A DNA stretch of 64,000 nucleotides from Cesiribacter sp. SM1 (GCF_020178975.1 NZ_JAHXBU010000089.1:62001-126000); one strand, 5' to 3'; numbered from the stretch's first letter, positions 9,408 to 18,916 are shown. Numbers and translations: made by a program. Notes: generated by a model not told the origin, from the letters alone.

Positions 9408-11720
9408 ATGAGTACTAAAAAATTATGGTGGGGATTTGCGGCAGTCATAGTTTTCTCTTTTGCTGTATTAGGCTACTACGGCTGGGAGATTTACCGCGAA
9501 GCACCTCCAATTCCTAAACAAGTTGTAACAGAATCGGGCCGGGTGCTCTTTATCGAAGCCGAGATCCTGGATGGCCAGAGTGTGTGGCAATCTATTGGCG
9601 GGCAGGAAGTTGGCACCGTATGGGGCCATGGCTCCTATGTAGCCCCTGACTGGTCGGCCGACTGGCTGCACCGAGAAGCTGTATTTATGCTGCATGCCTG
9701 GGCGCAGAGAGACAAGGGCAAAGCCTATGACCAGCTTAACGAAGAAGAGCAGGCAGCACTGCAGGCCCGCCTGCAGAAAGAACTCCGCAAAAACACCTAT
9801 GATCCTGCCACCGGCACACTCACCGTGTCTGATCTTAGAGCCGAGGCAATTGCCAACAACAGCAGGCACTATACCGGCCTGTTCATGAACGACCCCGAGC
9901 TGGCCGAGCTGCGCGAGCAATACGCACTGAAAGATAATACCATCAAAGATCCGGAGCGTGGCCGCCTTATCAACGGCTTCTTCTTCTGGGCCTCCTGGGC
10001 CTGCGTTACAGAAAGGCCTGGTGATGAGATCAGCTATACCAACAACTGGCCCCATGAGCCGCTGGTGGGCAACCTACCCCCTGGCACCCTCCACATCTGG
10101 ACAGGCTTCAGCGTTATTATTCTGATTGCAGGCGTATCGCTGCTGGCTTACTACTATGCCTCTCACCAGGAGGAAGAGCTGAATCCCGACCGGCCAAAGA
10201 ATGACCCGCTCCTGAACCTCACCCCTACCCCTTCCATGAAGGCTACGCTGAAATATTTCTGGGTGGTAGCCCTGCTCTTTGTAGTGCAGGTAGCGCTGGG
10301 TGCCACCACGGCACACTATGGCGTAGAAGGCCAGGCCCTTTTTGGTCTGCCGCTGGCCGAAATCCTTCCTTACTCCCTCACCCGCACCTACCATGTACAG
10401 CTGGGCATTTTATGGATCGCCACCTCCTGGCTGGCCATGGGCCTGTACATAGCACCAGCCGTATCGGGTTACGAACCACCTTTCCAGAAACTGGGCGTTA
10501 ACGTTCTTTTCTGTGCGCTGCTGGTAATTGTAGTAGGTTCTATGGCAGGCCAGTGGTTTGGTGTAATGCAGGAAATGGGCCTTGAAGCCAACTTCTGGTT
10601 TGGCCACCAGGGGCTGGAATATGTAGACCTGGGCCGCTTCTGGCAGATCTTCCTGTTTGCCGGCCTTTTCATCTGGTTATTTCTGATGGTGCGGGCTATT
10701 TTACCAGCGTTCAAAAACCAGGCAGAAAACAAGCACCTGCTTACCATGTTCGTTATCTCCTCTGCAGCCATTGCGTTATTCTACGGCGCTGGCTTAATGT
10801 GGGGTCGCCACAGCAACCTGGCTATTACCGAATACTGGCGCTGGTGGGTGGTACATCTTTGGGTGGAAGGTTTCTTTGAAGTTTTTGCCACGGTAGTTAT
10901 TGCCTTCCTGTTTGTAAAACTGGGCCTGTTAAGAGCCAAGCTGGCGAACGAGAGTGTGATCTTTGCTACCATTATCTTCCTGTTTGGAGGTATTATCGGC
11001 ACCTTCCACCACCTCTACTTCAGCGGTACGCCTACAGCAGTGCTGGCCCTTGGAGCCACCTTTAGTGCGCTGGAAGTAGTACCACTGGTACTCATCGGTT
11101 TTGAAGCTTACCATAACCTGCAGCTTAGCAAAGCTACGCCCTGGGTGCAGACTTATAAATGGCCCATCTACTGCTTTGTGGCTGTTGCCTTCTGGAACCT
11201 GGTAGGTGCAGGTATCCTGGGTTTCCTGATCAATCCGCCTATTGCCCTTTATTACATGCAGGGGCTTAATACAACGCCTGTACACGGCCACACTGCGCTC
11301 TTTGGTGTGTATGGCATGCTGGGCATAGGGCTGATGCTGTTTGCCCTGCGTGGCATGAACCGCAAGATCAGCTGGCCTGAAAAACCGCTTAAGATCGCTT
11401 TCTGGAGTATTAACATTGGCCTGGCCCTAATGGTAGCCATTAGTGTACTGCCCATTGGCCTTATTCAAACCTGGGCATCGGTTAAATTTGGTTTATGGTA
11501 TGCACGCTCTGCCGAGTTTATGTCTAGCGATACCCTGGAGGTTTGGCGCTGGATGCGCGTAATCGGTGATACCATTTTTGCCGTTGGTGTGCTGGTGCTC
11601 GCCTGGTTTGTGCTTCGTATTGGCATACCTAAAGCAGATAACGGTCCTGTGGCTAAACCAGACAAACCATCTGAGCCGCTTAAGCCGCAGATTGAACCAG
11701 AAAAAGAGCTTGTCGCTTAA
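9408..11720 (+). CDS. norB: Quinol-dependent nitric oxide reductase (qNOR)
   Basis: Single-subunit enzyme that reduces 2 NO to N2O with electrons from quinol in the cytoplasmic membrane. The 770-residue protein starts at MSTKKLWWG; an in-frame ATG at 9285 would add 41 hydrophilic residues before the first membrane helix. The N-terminal periplasmic region carries the WACVTERPGDEISYTNNWPH segment of qNORs and no CxxCH, so no heme c, as expected for the quinol type. The catalytic core has His-bearing helices typical of the heme-copper family: YHVQLGILWIATSW, WGRHSNLAITEYWRWWVVH, and GTFHHLYFSG with the HH pair. About 14 membrane helices. Followed by its own terminator. Role: NO detoxification or partial denitrification. 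Confidence 0.95.
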   Translation: MSTKKLWWGFAAVIVFSFAVLGYYGWEIYREAPPIPKQVVTESGRVLFIEAEILDGQSVWQSIGGQEVGTVWGHGSYVAPDWSADWLHREAVFMLHAWAQRDKGKAYDQLNEEEQAALQARLQKELRKNTYDPATGTLTVSDLRAEAIANNSRHYTGLFMNDPELAELREQYALKDNTIKDPERGRLINGFFFWASWACVTERPGDEISYTNNWPHEPLVGNLPPGTLHIWTGFSVIILIAGVSLLAYYYASHQEEELNPDRPKNDPLLNLTPTPSMKATLKYFWVVALLFVVQVALGATTAHYGVEGQALFGLPLAEILPYSLTRTYHVQLGILWIATSWLAMGLYIAPAVSGYEPPFQKLGVNVLFCALLVIVVGSMAGQWFGVMQEMGLEANFWFGHQGLEYVDLGRFWQIFLFAGLFIWLFLMVRAILPAFKNQAENKHLLTMFVISSAAIALFYGAGLMWGRHSNLAITEYWRWWVVHLWVEGFFEVFATVVIAFLFVKLGLLRAKLANESVIFATIIFLFGGIIGTFHHLYFSGTPTAVLALGATFSALEVVPLVLIGFEAYHNLQLSKATPWVQTYKWPIYCFVAVAFWNLVGAGILGFLINPPIALYYMQGLNTTPVHGHTALFGVYGMLGIGLMLFALRGMNRKISWPEKPLKIAFWSINIGLALMVAISVLPIGLIQTWASVKFGLWYARSAEFMSSDTLEVWRWMRVIGDTIFAVGVLVLAWFVLRIGIPKADNGPVAKPDKPSEPLKPQIEPEKELVA

Positions 11721-11740
11721 CATAGTGTTCTATACCAGAT

Positions 11741-11771
11741 AGCTTCCCGGCAATGCCGGGAGGCTATTTCT
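11741..11771 (+). terminator. Intrinsic terminator after norB
   Basis: Hairpin with arms AGCTTCCCGGC (11741-11751) and GCCGGGAGGCT around a 3-nt loop, with one G-T pair, followed by a short T-rich tail (ATTTCTCCT). It separates norB from the next gene, which may be expressed partly by read-through. Confidence 0.6.
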
Positions 11772-11802
11772 CCTACTGATGTTCCCCTACCACCACACTA
11801 CC

Positions 11803-12870
11803 ATGAATAAGAAAGTATTTCCCCTGCTGCCCCTGGTGCTGCTGGCCCTGTTGCTGGCACTCTGGACAGGCTGGATACGGCTGGGCTGGCAGTTTCCTGT
11901 AACAAAGGGCGTGGCCGACCATGGTGCGCTGATGGTGGGCTCTTTCCTGGGCTCTCTGGTTATACTGGAGCGTGCCGTGGTGCTGAAAAAGCTATGGTCT
12001 TACACCATACCAGCAGTTAACCTGCTCAGCCTGCCGTTATTTCTAAGCGGCTATCCCGTTGCTGCCTATACCTGCCTGGTGGCAGGTAGCATGGGCCTTA
12101 TGCTCATCTTCTGGCTGCTTTTGCAGCGCCAGTCCGATGCCTCTATGTGGGTTATGCTATGCGGTGCTGCCTGCTGGCTGGTGGGCAATTCTCTGCTGCT
12201 GATACACAATCTCTACCCAATGGCTGTTTTCTGGTGGCTGCTTTTTTTGTTGCTCACCATCAGTGGCGAAAGGCTGGAGCTTACCCGCTTTCTGCCCGTA
12301 AGCATCAAACAAAAAAGTTTACTCTATGCCGCCCTTCTTATATGCGTGGTGGGGGTGCTCATGCCCTACCACAGCAGCGGACGCTGGATACTCGGTGCCG
12401 GTATTATCGGTACCGCTCTCTGGCTGCTACAGTTCGATATTGCCCGTAAGACAGCAAAAAAAGAGGGTCTAACGGCTTTTGGCGGCCGCGCTTTGCTACT
12501 GGGCTATGGCTGGCTGCTGGTCTGTGGTGCTTTGCTCTTTTCTTACGACTGGCTTCCGCTCATGTACGATGCCGTACTGCATGCCTTTTTCCTGGGCTTT
12601 GTGTTCTCCATGATCTTTGCCCATGGTCCTGTTATACTGCCCGCAGTGGCCGGTATTACCATCAAACCCTACCACTCCCTGCTGTACCTCCCGCTGCTTC
12701 TGCTACAGGCATCTTTGGCCCTGCGTGTTGGAGCAGATGTGTTTGTTTGGATCGAGTGGCGAAAATGGAGCGGAATCTTAAGCGGTGTGGCCATTCTTTT
12801 ATATTTTACAGGCATTGTGTTGATCCTGATCCATGAGCAGAGTAAAAGAAATGCAAAAATGGTGGCTTAA
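11803..12870 (+). CDS. NnrS-like multi-pass membrane protein
   Basis: About 355 residues, almost entirely hydrophobic, with roughly 12 membrane helices. Features resembling the NnrS family are the conserved His in GVADHGALMVGSFLG near the start and HAFFLGFVFSMIFAHGP near residue 260. NnrS proteins are heme- and copper-containing membrane proteins linked to NO stress, and the position just after norB supports this. The start at MNKKVF (11803) is preferred over the ATG at 11779. The last codons overlap the next gene, indicating translational coupling. The family call rests on motif resemblance plus context and is not certain. Confidence 0.6.
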   Translation: MNKKVFPLLPLVLLALLLALWTGWIRLGWQFPVTKGVADHGALMVGSFLGSLVILERAVVLKKLWSYTIPAVNLLSLPLFLSGYPVAAYTCLVAGSMGLMLIFWLLLQRQSDASMWVMLCGAACWLVGNSLLLIHNLYPMAVFWWLLFLLLTISGERLELTRFLPVSIKQKSLLYAALLICVVGVLMPYHSSGRWILGAGIIGTALWLLQFDIARKTAKKEGLTAFGGRALLLGYGWLLVCGALLFSYDWLPLMYDAVLHAFFLGFVFSMIFAHGPVILPAVAGITIKPYHSLLYLPLLLLQASLALRVGADVFVWIEWRKWSGILSGVAILLYFTGIVLILIHEQSKRNAKMVA

Positions 12871-14068
12871 GCCGGCAACAGCCTTTGGACTTGCTTTCTT
12901 CTTCCTGATTATAACGGCAGCCTTAGGTACTTTTCTGCGCTACTTCTTTGTTGGCGCTGTAAGCTGGGCCAACTATAAATATTTTCTGCATGCACACTCC
13001 CACCTTGCCTTTCTGGGCTGGGTGTACAATGCGCTCTATGCCCTTATTCTGTCCTATTTTATTCCCGCAGATAAACAAAAAGGGCTGATGAGGCTTTTCT
13101 GGCTCACCCAGATTGCCACAGTGGGCATGCTGGTTTTCTTTCCCCTGCAGGGCTATGCCAGGGAGAGTATTATATTTTCCACGCTGCACATCTTTTTCTC
13201 CTGGGCTTTTACCTGGATGGCCCGGAAGCACATGCACAGCAGCAGCCCTATTGCCGGTCGCTACCTTAAGCTTGGCCTTTTTTTCATGGTCATCAGCAGC
13301 CTGGGGCCATTTGCAATGGGGCCCATTATGGTAAATGGATTAGGCGGCAGCAACTGGTACTACATGGCCATTTACTACTACCTGCATTTTCAGTACAACG
13401 GCTGGTTTATCTTTGCCCTGCTGGCAGTGCTTTATCAATACCTGGAAGCAAGGGGATTTTCCATCAGCAATGCCTCAGCCGCCCGGGCCTTTATGCTGTT
13501 TGCTCTTGGCTGTGTTTTTTCCCTGAGCCTATCCATTCTGTGGGCCGAGCAGCAGGGGTGGCTCTATGGGCTGGCTGCACTGGCAGGTGTATTACAGCTG
13601 GGTGGGCTATACTATTTATACAGGTCTGTACTGCCGGTCTCCCCCCATTGCTGGGGTGGGCTACAGCCTCTAGTAAAACAGCTGCTTATTTTTGCAGCGC
13701 TTGCATTTGGGGTTAAAAATGTACTGCAGCTTGTTGCGGCACTACCTGCCCTGGCAGATATAGCCTTCAGCAACCGTAACTTTATCATTGCATTTCTTCA
13801 CCTGATTTTCCTGGGGGTAGTAACGCCGGTATTGCTTGCCGAAGGATTTCACAGGCACTGGCTCCCCTCCTCCTCTGCCGGCCGTGTTTTAATTTACCTG
13901 TTTCTTCTGGCGTTTGTTGGCAGCCAGCTGCTGCTTACCACCCTGTATCTACCGCCACTCACTGCATGGATAGCTCCCTGGTATGCAAAAGGTCTTTTCT
14001 ATGTATCAGGAGCGATGTTCTTAGCGCTAATGGGCGTTGGCACTCTAAAGCTGTACAACAAGGGCTGA
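12851..14068 (+). CDS. Multi-pass membrane protein of the NO-detoxification locus
   Basis: About 405 residues with roughly 12 predicted helices. The helices carry His residues in HAHSHLAFLGWVYNALY, YYYLHFQYNGWF and FLHLIFLGVVTPVLLAEGFH, a pattern reminiscent of heme-binding helices in heme-copper oxidase-like proteins. I cannot name a family with confidence. It overlaps the preceding NnrS-like gene by 20 nt (38 nt if the ATG at 12833 is used), so the two are surely co-translated. Context points to a role in NO handling or in assembly or heme supply for the reductase; this is inference. Confidence 0.6.
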   Translation: MQKWWLKPATAFGLAFFFLIITAALGTFLRYFFVGAVSWANYKYFLHAHSHLAFLGWVYNALYALILSYFIPADKQKGLMRLFWLTQIATVGMLVFFPLQGYARESIIFSTLHIFFSWAFTWMARKHMHSSSPIAGRYLKLGLFFMVISSLGPFAMGPIMVNGLGGSNWYYMAIYYYLHFQYNGWFIFALLAVLYQYLEARGFSISNASAARAFMLFALGCVFSLSLSILWAEQQGWLYGLAALAGVLQLGGLYYLYRSVLPVSPHCWGGLQPLVKQLLIFAALAFGVKNVLQLVAALPALADIAFSNRNFIIAFLHLIFLGVVTPVLLAEGFHRHWLPSSSAGRVLIYLFLLAFVGSQLLLTTLYLPPLTAWIAPWYAKGLFYVSGAMFLALMGVGTLKLYNKG

Positions 14069-14286
14069 AAGCGCAGCATAAATAGCTGGAGAGTACCTGA
14101 TACATCCACCTTTTTACAGTACTATCATCAAAACGCCAGAGGATTGACAGCCAGTTTCAAGACTGCTGACAGCAGCCTTAAGCATTTTTTTGTAAAGTAT
14201 TGCCCAACTAACTGTCCCTAAATCATATTAAGTTAATAACAATGCTGTTCAAGCAGTATCAAGTATCATCTGAACACCAATAGAAA

Positions 14287-15408
14287 GTGAGTAGCTATAT
14301 TCAGGACCTTCCACTACTATGGAATATCGTTATTTTTATTTTATCAGGTGCATTGGTATGGGGCGCTGGCGTAAGGCTTTCTAAGTATGCCGACAAGATC
14401 ATCGACAAAACAGGTATTTCTGAAGTATTTATAGGCACCCTCGGACTCGCCCTCATTACATCACTGCCGGAGGTTGCCACCACCCTCTCGGCTACCCTGG
14501 CTAATAATGTGAGCATGGCTATCAACAATTTGTTTGGCAGCATTGCCCTGCAAATTACCGTTCTGGCTGTTGGTGACTTTATCATTAAAAACTCCTCTCT
14601 AAGTGGCTCACTCGAAAATCCGGTATCGAGGCTTCAGGCAATCTGTCTTTCCTTTTTACTGGCACTTGCTGCAGTTGCCATTCTTTACAGAGATGTCGCT
14701 ATTTTTCATGTGGGCCTCTGGTCTGTAGTACTCTTCGCTTTTTACGTAATACTGTTCTACATCATCAATTACTTCAAAAAAATGAAGTGGTGGCTTACTG
14801 AGCCCCAGGAGCGGGAAAGTATTGGCAAAGTAAAGGCTATCGTATCTGAAAGAATGGCCGAAAAAGAACAAAATGAAGCGGATGTAGCAGATGGTTCCGG
14901 TGAAGATGAGGAGGTAAAGCCATCTAAGATTTTATTATCCAGGCTCGGACTGTATTTCCTGCTATCGGCTCTTGGTATTCTGATTGGCGGTTACTTTGTA
15001 GCCACCAGTGCAGATGTTATAGCCGAAGAAAGCGGGATTGGTTCTGGCTTTATGGGGTATTTCTTTGTAGGTCTTACCACTTCGCTTCCAGAGCTAAGCA
15101 CTACCATAAGTGCGGCAAAGCTTAAAAGGTATCGCATGGCCTTCAGTAATATTTTTGGTACTAACCTTCTGAATGTTGGCCTTGTTTTGTTTGCTGACCT
15201 GCTCCACACCGAAGGGCCTGCCCTGGATGAGGTAGGTGATTTTGCCGCTGCCGGCGCTGTTTTTGGCATATTGCTCACCAGTATTTACCAGATAGGCCTC
15301 ACCATAAAATTCAAGAAAACCTTCTTCAGGCTGGGCTTTGATTCAATTCTGGTGGTGCTCTTTTATATCATTGGCGCAATTATTCTCTTCAATATGAGAA
15401 ATGGGTAG
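14287..15408 (+). CDS. Sodium/calcium exchanger family (CaCA) antiporter
   Basis: 373 residues with two homologous halves of about five helices each. The two alpha-repeats are visible: GLALITSLPEVATTLSA (about residue 57) and GLTTSLPELSTTISAAK (about 258), each with the ion-coordinating Glu after SLP, and the partner segments NNLFGSIA and SNIFGTNLLN. An acidic cytoplasmic loop (EKEQNEADVADGSGEDEE) separates the halves. It exchanges Na+ or H+ for Ca2+ across the inner membrane. The start must be the GTG at 14287 or later, because a stop codon lies 6 nt upstream and no ATG follows near the first helix. Confidence 0.85.
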   Translation: MSSYIQDLPLLWNIVIFILSGALVWGAGVRLSKYADKIIDKTGISEVFIGTLGLALITSLPEVATTLSATLANNVSMAINNLFGSIALQITVLAVGDFIIKNSSLSGSLENPVSRLQAICLSFLLALAAVAILYRDVAIFHVGLWSVVLFAFYVILFYIINYFKKMKWWLTEPQERESIGKVKAIVSERMAEKEQNEADVADGSGEDEEVKPSKILLSRLGLYFLLSALGILIGGYFVATSADVIAEESGIGSGFMGYFFVGLTTSLPELSTTISAAKLKRYRMAFSNIFGTNLLNVGLVLFADLLHTEGPALDEVGDFAAAGAVFGILLTSIYQIGLTIKFKKTFFRLGFDSILVVLFYIIGAIILFNMRNG

Positions 15409-15452
15409 TTAGCTATTTATAAACAACCTACTGACATTGGTGCTTTGCCGGT

Positions 15453-16832
15453 TTACTTAATATACTTATCGAAACCGCCCCTCTGATCCTCTATTTTACC
15501 TTTCGGGAAACTGAGGGCAATTAAGATTATGCCTGCCGCAACACCGCTCCACATGGCCACATTGTGATCTGTTCCCATGATCCAGGGAGCAGCAATGAGC
15601 CACAGGCCAAAAAGTATATGGATGAACCGCAGGGATCGGGCTACTTCTGACATGGCAATAACGGCAAAGGTAATAATCAAAGCACCGGCCACATTATTGC
15701 TGTTTTCAATTGAACCACTGTATCCTAAAACAGCTGGCGCAACCATTACCCATAAGCCTACTGCCATAATAGCAAAGAGGTTCCAGGGCCTATGCAAAAA
15801 GTCCCTGAAGCTTTCCTTCACAGTATGCCCTATTAGTGTTTCCGGATTCTTTTTTTCTTCGATTTCGCCGCCTTCCATGGTACCACCAAACCATAAGCTC
15901 GTCCAGTAAGATGTTCCCCTTACTTTCTTTTCATGGCGCATCATCTGTGCTGTAGCCAATACCTCATCAATGGTAAAAGGAATCATAATAAGGGAAATGG
16001 TTGCACTGGTAAGGCACAGGGTACACCAGTAGCCAACGGAAACCGGCTGCAGGATTACCAGTGTTATACTCACCACACCCAGCGGAATAATCATAATACC
16101 GAAAAGTATCACTACCCATGGCATGGTACGCCAGCGGTGGGTACCGCCGGCATACCCAAACAATACATCCAGAATATAGGAAAATGCGCCCAGGGTAGCA
16201 TCAGATACCGGAAAGGAATGAGAAACATCTGAAGTGAGTACCCTCCTGGTACCATCACCAAAAAAAGGATCCCAAACGGTATCGATATAGCCCAGCTGAA
16301 AAGCACCCATATAACGTGCAACAAAAAAGCCAACCCAGGCAAAAAAGATTACCGGCACCCGCTGGTTCCACGATGATGGATTATAGCTCCAGCCAGGCGG
16401 AACGTTTGGGCCGGGCTGTGCAAACAACTTTATTCCAGGCTGCCCTGGAATGATTATGCCAAAGGCTACCACAAGTGTTCCTATAATGTAATCATTCAGA
16501 AAGCCTGCCCCCTCCTTTGCCCAAAAGATCATTGGTGCAATAAAAAGCCAGACACCTAAAAAAACCACGCACCATTGTGCCCATAGTCTGTAAGGCTTCA
16601 GTGCCAGATAGCTAAGTACGATCAGGAGAAACCCGGCTACCAGATCGTTCCAGACCATAGCCGGCACCTCATAGTCAAAGGTAGGGGGGGCTGCTATTAG
16701 CCAAAACCCTAAAACAATAGTAGAGTAATAAACCCAGCTTACTTTTTTATGATGCTCCTCGTGCGTGTGTTGCTTCTCTTCCGGAAACATCCCCTTTTTT
16801 ACAAAAAAGAGATTACTAAAAGTAAGTCCCAT
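15453..16832 (-). CDS. SPW-repeat / VKOR-like fusion membrane protein
   Basis: 459 residues. Four SPW-like repeats are seen as pairs flanking a central domain: FWLIAAPP (43-50), VWLFIAPM (94-101), LWVMVAPA (360-367) and LWLIAAPW (410-417). The central part (about 160-300) resembles a vitamin K epoxide reductase-like four-helix bundle, with WDPFFGDGTRRVLTSDVS, SDATLGAFSYILDVL and a C-terminal CTLC (Cys270, Cys273) as the redox pair. The loop cysteine pair of canonical VKORs is missing; only Cys88 is found elsewhere. VKORs re-oxidise thiol oxidoreductases for disulfide formation; whether this one does is open. An alternative start is Met15 (16790). The first 30 residues are His-rich. Convergent with the cation antiporter gene. 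Confidence 0.7.
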   Translation of the reverse strand: MGLTFSNLFFVKKGMFPEEKQHTHEEHHKKVSWVYYSTIVLGFWLIAAPPTFDYEVPAMVWNDLVAGFLLIVLSYLALKPYRLWAQWCVVFLGVWLFIAPMIFWAKEGAGFLNDYIIGTLVVAFGIIIPGQPGIKLFAQPGPNVPPGWSYNPSSWNQRVPVIFFAWVGFFVARYMGAFQLGYIDTVWDPFFGDGTRRVLTSDVSHSFPVSDATLGAFSYILDVLFGYAGGTHRWRTMPWVVILFGIMIIPLGVVSITLVILQPVSVGYWCTLCLTSATISLIMIPFTIDEVLATAQMMRHEKKVRGTSYWTSLWFGGTMEGGEIEEKKNPETLIGHTVKESFRDFLHRPWNLFAIMAVGLWVMVAPAVLGYSGSIENSNNVAGALIITFAVIAMSEVARSLRFIHILFGLWLIAAPWIMGTDHNVAMWSGVAAGIILIALSFPKGKIEDQRGGFDKYIK

Positions 16833-17154
16833 AAGCTGAAAGAATTTAACCTGATGTGTTGTGGATTTCTACAAACTATTCCGGGTACTGATCCCTTGCG
16901 GCTGCATCCCAAACAGGAATCCAACCCTCCTGAACTGTACTAAACTAAACATTAGAGTAACCGTATCATGTACTTTATGTTTGCCCGGAAGCCTGCAAAC
17001 GGGCATTGCAGCCAGCAGACCAGCTATCGGTGAGTGATGCGGACTGATCTTTTACTGAATAGGAGCAAAAACTAAAATTATTAGCACCGGCTTCGTATCT
17101 TTGGTCCACTTAAAGCGGATTGATTGCCTCTGAAGTATTGCGTAAGTCTCTGAA
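16833..17154. other. Divergent intergenic region with promoter for the TcmP-like gene
   Basis: About 320 nt between divergently transcribed genes. The only clear signal is the -7 element TATCTTTG at 17096-17103 for the plus-strand gene. No gene or strong hairpin is seen in the rest. Confidence 0.5.
17096..17103 (+). promoter_or_regulatory. Bacteroidota -7 promoter element (TATCTTTG)
   Basis: Perfect match to TAnnTTTG, 52 nt before the ATG at 17155. No good TTG element at the usual distance upstream was seen. Confidence 0.5.
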
Positions 17155-18339
17155 ATGCCGCCTAAACCGAAACGCCTCCCACCGCCTACCCTGCACCACC
17201 TGAAGCACTCCCGGCAGCTGCTGGAAGATTTCATGTATCAGTACCTGCCGCAGTTAAGCAGCCTGGGTGCAATAAGCCGCATTAATGTGTTTTGCTGGTT
17301 TAGTGGTAAATGGGGCCTTACACCCGATGCAAAGGGCGGCCTGCCTTTTATGGTACTGGAAGCTTTACGGCAGCAGCGGCAGCATTTGCTCTCCAACAAG
17401 TCTACCATCAAACCCTTAGGCTTAAGCCTTTTTGGCTCTGCCGATGATTCTTTACTGCCTAAGGCACTGCCGCTGCTGCAGGAGCTAAACAATCAGAGCC
17501 ACACTGCCAGGATCAGCCACCAGCTCGCAGGCTGGAAGGAGATCCTGAAGGAGTTACAGCTACAATTGCAGCGGCAACCCGCTACAGAAAGAAACCTGCT
17601 CCTGCTGGATCCGCTGGACCTGCCCATCTCCAGCCTGCGGGAGTTGCTTCAGCTACTCCCCAAACGCCTGGATGTGCTGCTGCTCATGCCTGCTCCAGCC
17701 GTAGCGCTCTCCGGAGGATATGTACCCAAAAAAGAACCTGCAGAAGCAATGGCTGCCTTATCAGCCACACTATCGCCACTGCTTACAGCCCCAGCAGAAG
17801 AACAGACAGAGGAAAAAACACTGCCCCTCCTATTCCAGGAGCTGAAGCAGGGACTGGCAGGCAGCACCGGCAGGTTTGTAATGCATTATTCCGCTGCTGC
17901 TCCGGAGCATACTGTTTGCCTGTATGGGCTAAGCCATGATGCACTTATGATGGAGAAAATGCTGCAGGCCCGCCAAAAGCTGAAGAAAATTTCAGAAAAG
18001 AATGTACAGCCAGGTAACCAGCTTGGCTTGTTTGGTGGCGGCAGTACCGCAGATGCAGAAACAGATCCGGCAGCGGCAGAAATAAATATATGTGTTGAAC
18101 GCATACTCTCCGCCGAAGAAGAGTTAGACAACCAGGCACTTTACACCTTGCTTTTACAGCACGAACTATTACCACAGGAGGGCATCCAGGGGCTGCAGTA
18201 CTTAATTGAAGCAGGAAAGCTGGATGTACTGAATGAGAAAAAGAAAAAACAAAAATCAGCAGGCACCCTGCCCATTTCCCACACTGCCTATAAGCTGCCT
18301 GCACCTTCCTGCTATTTCAGGCTTAAGGCAAACAGCTAA
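17155..18339 (+). CDS. TcmP-like protein (three-Cys-motif partner family, divergent)
   Basis: 394 residues, not recognised with certainty. The order of segments resembles TcmP proteins: an N-terminal HHLKHSRQLLEDFMYQYL, then INVFCWFSGKWG followed by GGLPFMVLEALR (compare the nucleotide-binding loop and GSPLIAL of the family), LLLLDPLDLPISSLREL (compare the DPfGl motif), CLYGLSHDALMMEKMLQARQ (compare the 'latnh..g...mk' motif) and a C-terminal winged-helix-like tail rich in Lys. TcmP proteins are predicted methyltransferase-like partners of Cys-motif proteins, often in mobile loci. Here the glycine-rich loop looks eroded (FSGKWGL). The gene stands alone with its own promoter. Confidence 0.45.
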   Translation: MPPKPKRLPPPTLHHLKHSRQLLEDFMYQYLPQLSSLGAISRINVFCWFSGKWGLTPDAKGGLPFMVLEALRQQRQHLLSNKSTIKPLGLSLFGSADDSLLPKALPLLQELNNQSHTARISHQLAGWKEILKELQLQLQRQPATERNLLLLDPLDLPISSLRELLQLLPKRLDVLLLMPAPAVALSGGYVPKKEPAEAMAALSATLSPLLTAPAEEQTEEKTLPLLFQELKQGLAGSTGRFVMHYSAAAPEHTVCLYGLSHDALMMEKMLQARQKLKKISEKNVQPGNQLGLFGGGSTADAETDPAAAEINICVERILSAEEELDNQALYTLLLQHELLPQEGIQGLQYLIEAGKLDVLNEKKKKQKSAGTLPISHTAYKLPAPSCYFRLKANS

Positions 18340-18390
18340 CGATTGTATTTTTATTCTGCCTAAGTATTGAAAGCGGCTACAGGCAGAAAA

Positions 18391-18870
18391 CTAGTTGGTG
18401 CGGAAAGAGAAGTACTTCTGCAGCAGGTAGCTGGTAACCACCACAACGCCCGTTGCAATAACCTTTGAAGGCGTAGGATAGATGTTGAGTTGCTCTACCA
18501 GGATTTTCAGGAGTACATAGTTGAGCAAAAGGTTAATCATGACCACAAAGAAATAACGCAGCAGTTGTGTGCGCCCCCTCAGGGTAGAGGTAGGAAAAGC
18601 TACGTTTCGCATCATCCAGAAACCCTGAGGAAAGCCAATACAAAAGGAAATGATCAGGGCACCTATATAAGGACTGATGGCAAGGCCAAACGGCAGATGT
18701 ATTACCTGTTTTTGCAGAATAAAATGGTACCCAACAAAAAAAGACAGGATTTCCACAGCCACATTTACCCCGCCACAAGCCAGAAAACGGTAGGTCTGGT
18801 GATCCAGCACAGGCCTGAAAATTGGGTAAAACAGATCTATCAGGTATTGAACAGTAGCTTTCAGATTCAT
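18391..18870 (-). CDS. GtrA family membrane protein
   Basis: 159 residues with four membrane helices. YRFLACGGVNVAVEILSFF at the first helix and VIATGVVVVTSYLLQKYFSF at the last are the hallmarks of GtrA (PF04138). These proteins are thought to help move undecaprenyl-linked sugars or to aid cell-surface polysaccharide synthesis. Convergent with the preceding gene, with a short imperfect hairpin in the gap. A -7 element lies about 47 nt upstream. Confidence 0.85.
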   Translation of the reverse strand: MNLKATVQYLIDLFYPIFRPVLDHQTYRFLACGGVNVAVEILSFFVGYHFILQKQVIHLPFGLAISPYIGALIISFCIGFPQGFWMMRNVAFPTSTLRGRTQLLRYFFVVMINLLLNYVLLKILVEQLNIYPTPSKVIATGVVVVTSYLLQKYFSFRTN

Positions 18871-18916
18871 AGGTAAAATGGCAAAAGAGAGGTAGTACCC
18901 CAGTTTTGTTCAAACA

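Noticed and set aside
18340-18390. Weak hairpin (TTCTGCC / GGCAGAA) between the TcmP-like and GtrA genes
   Set aside because: Only 7 bp with a long loop and no convincing T tail; not listed as a terminator.
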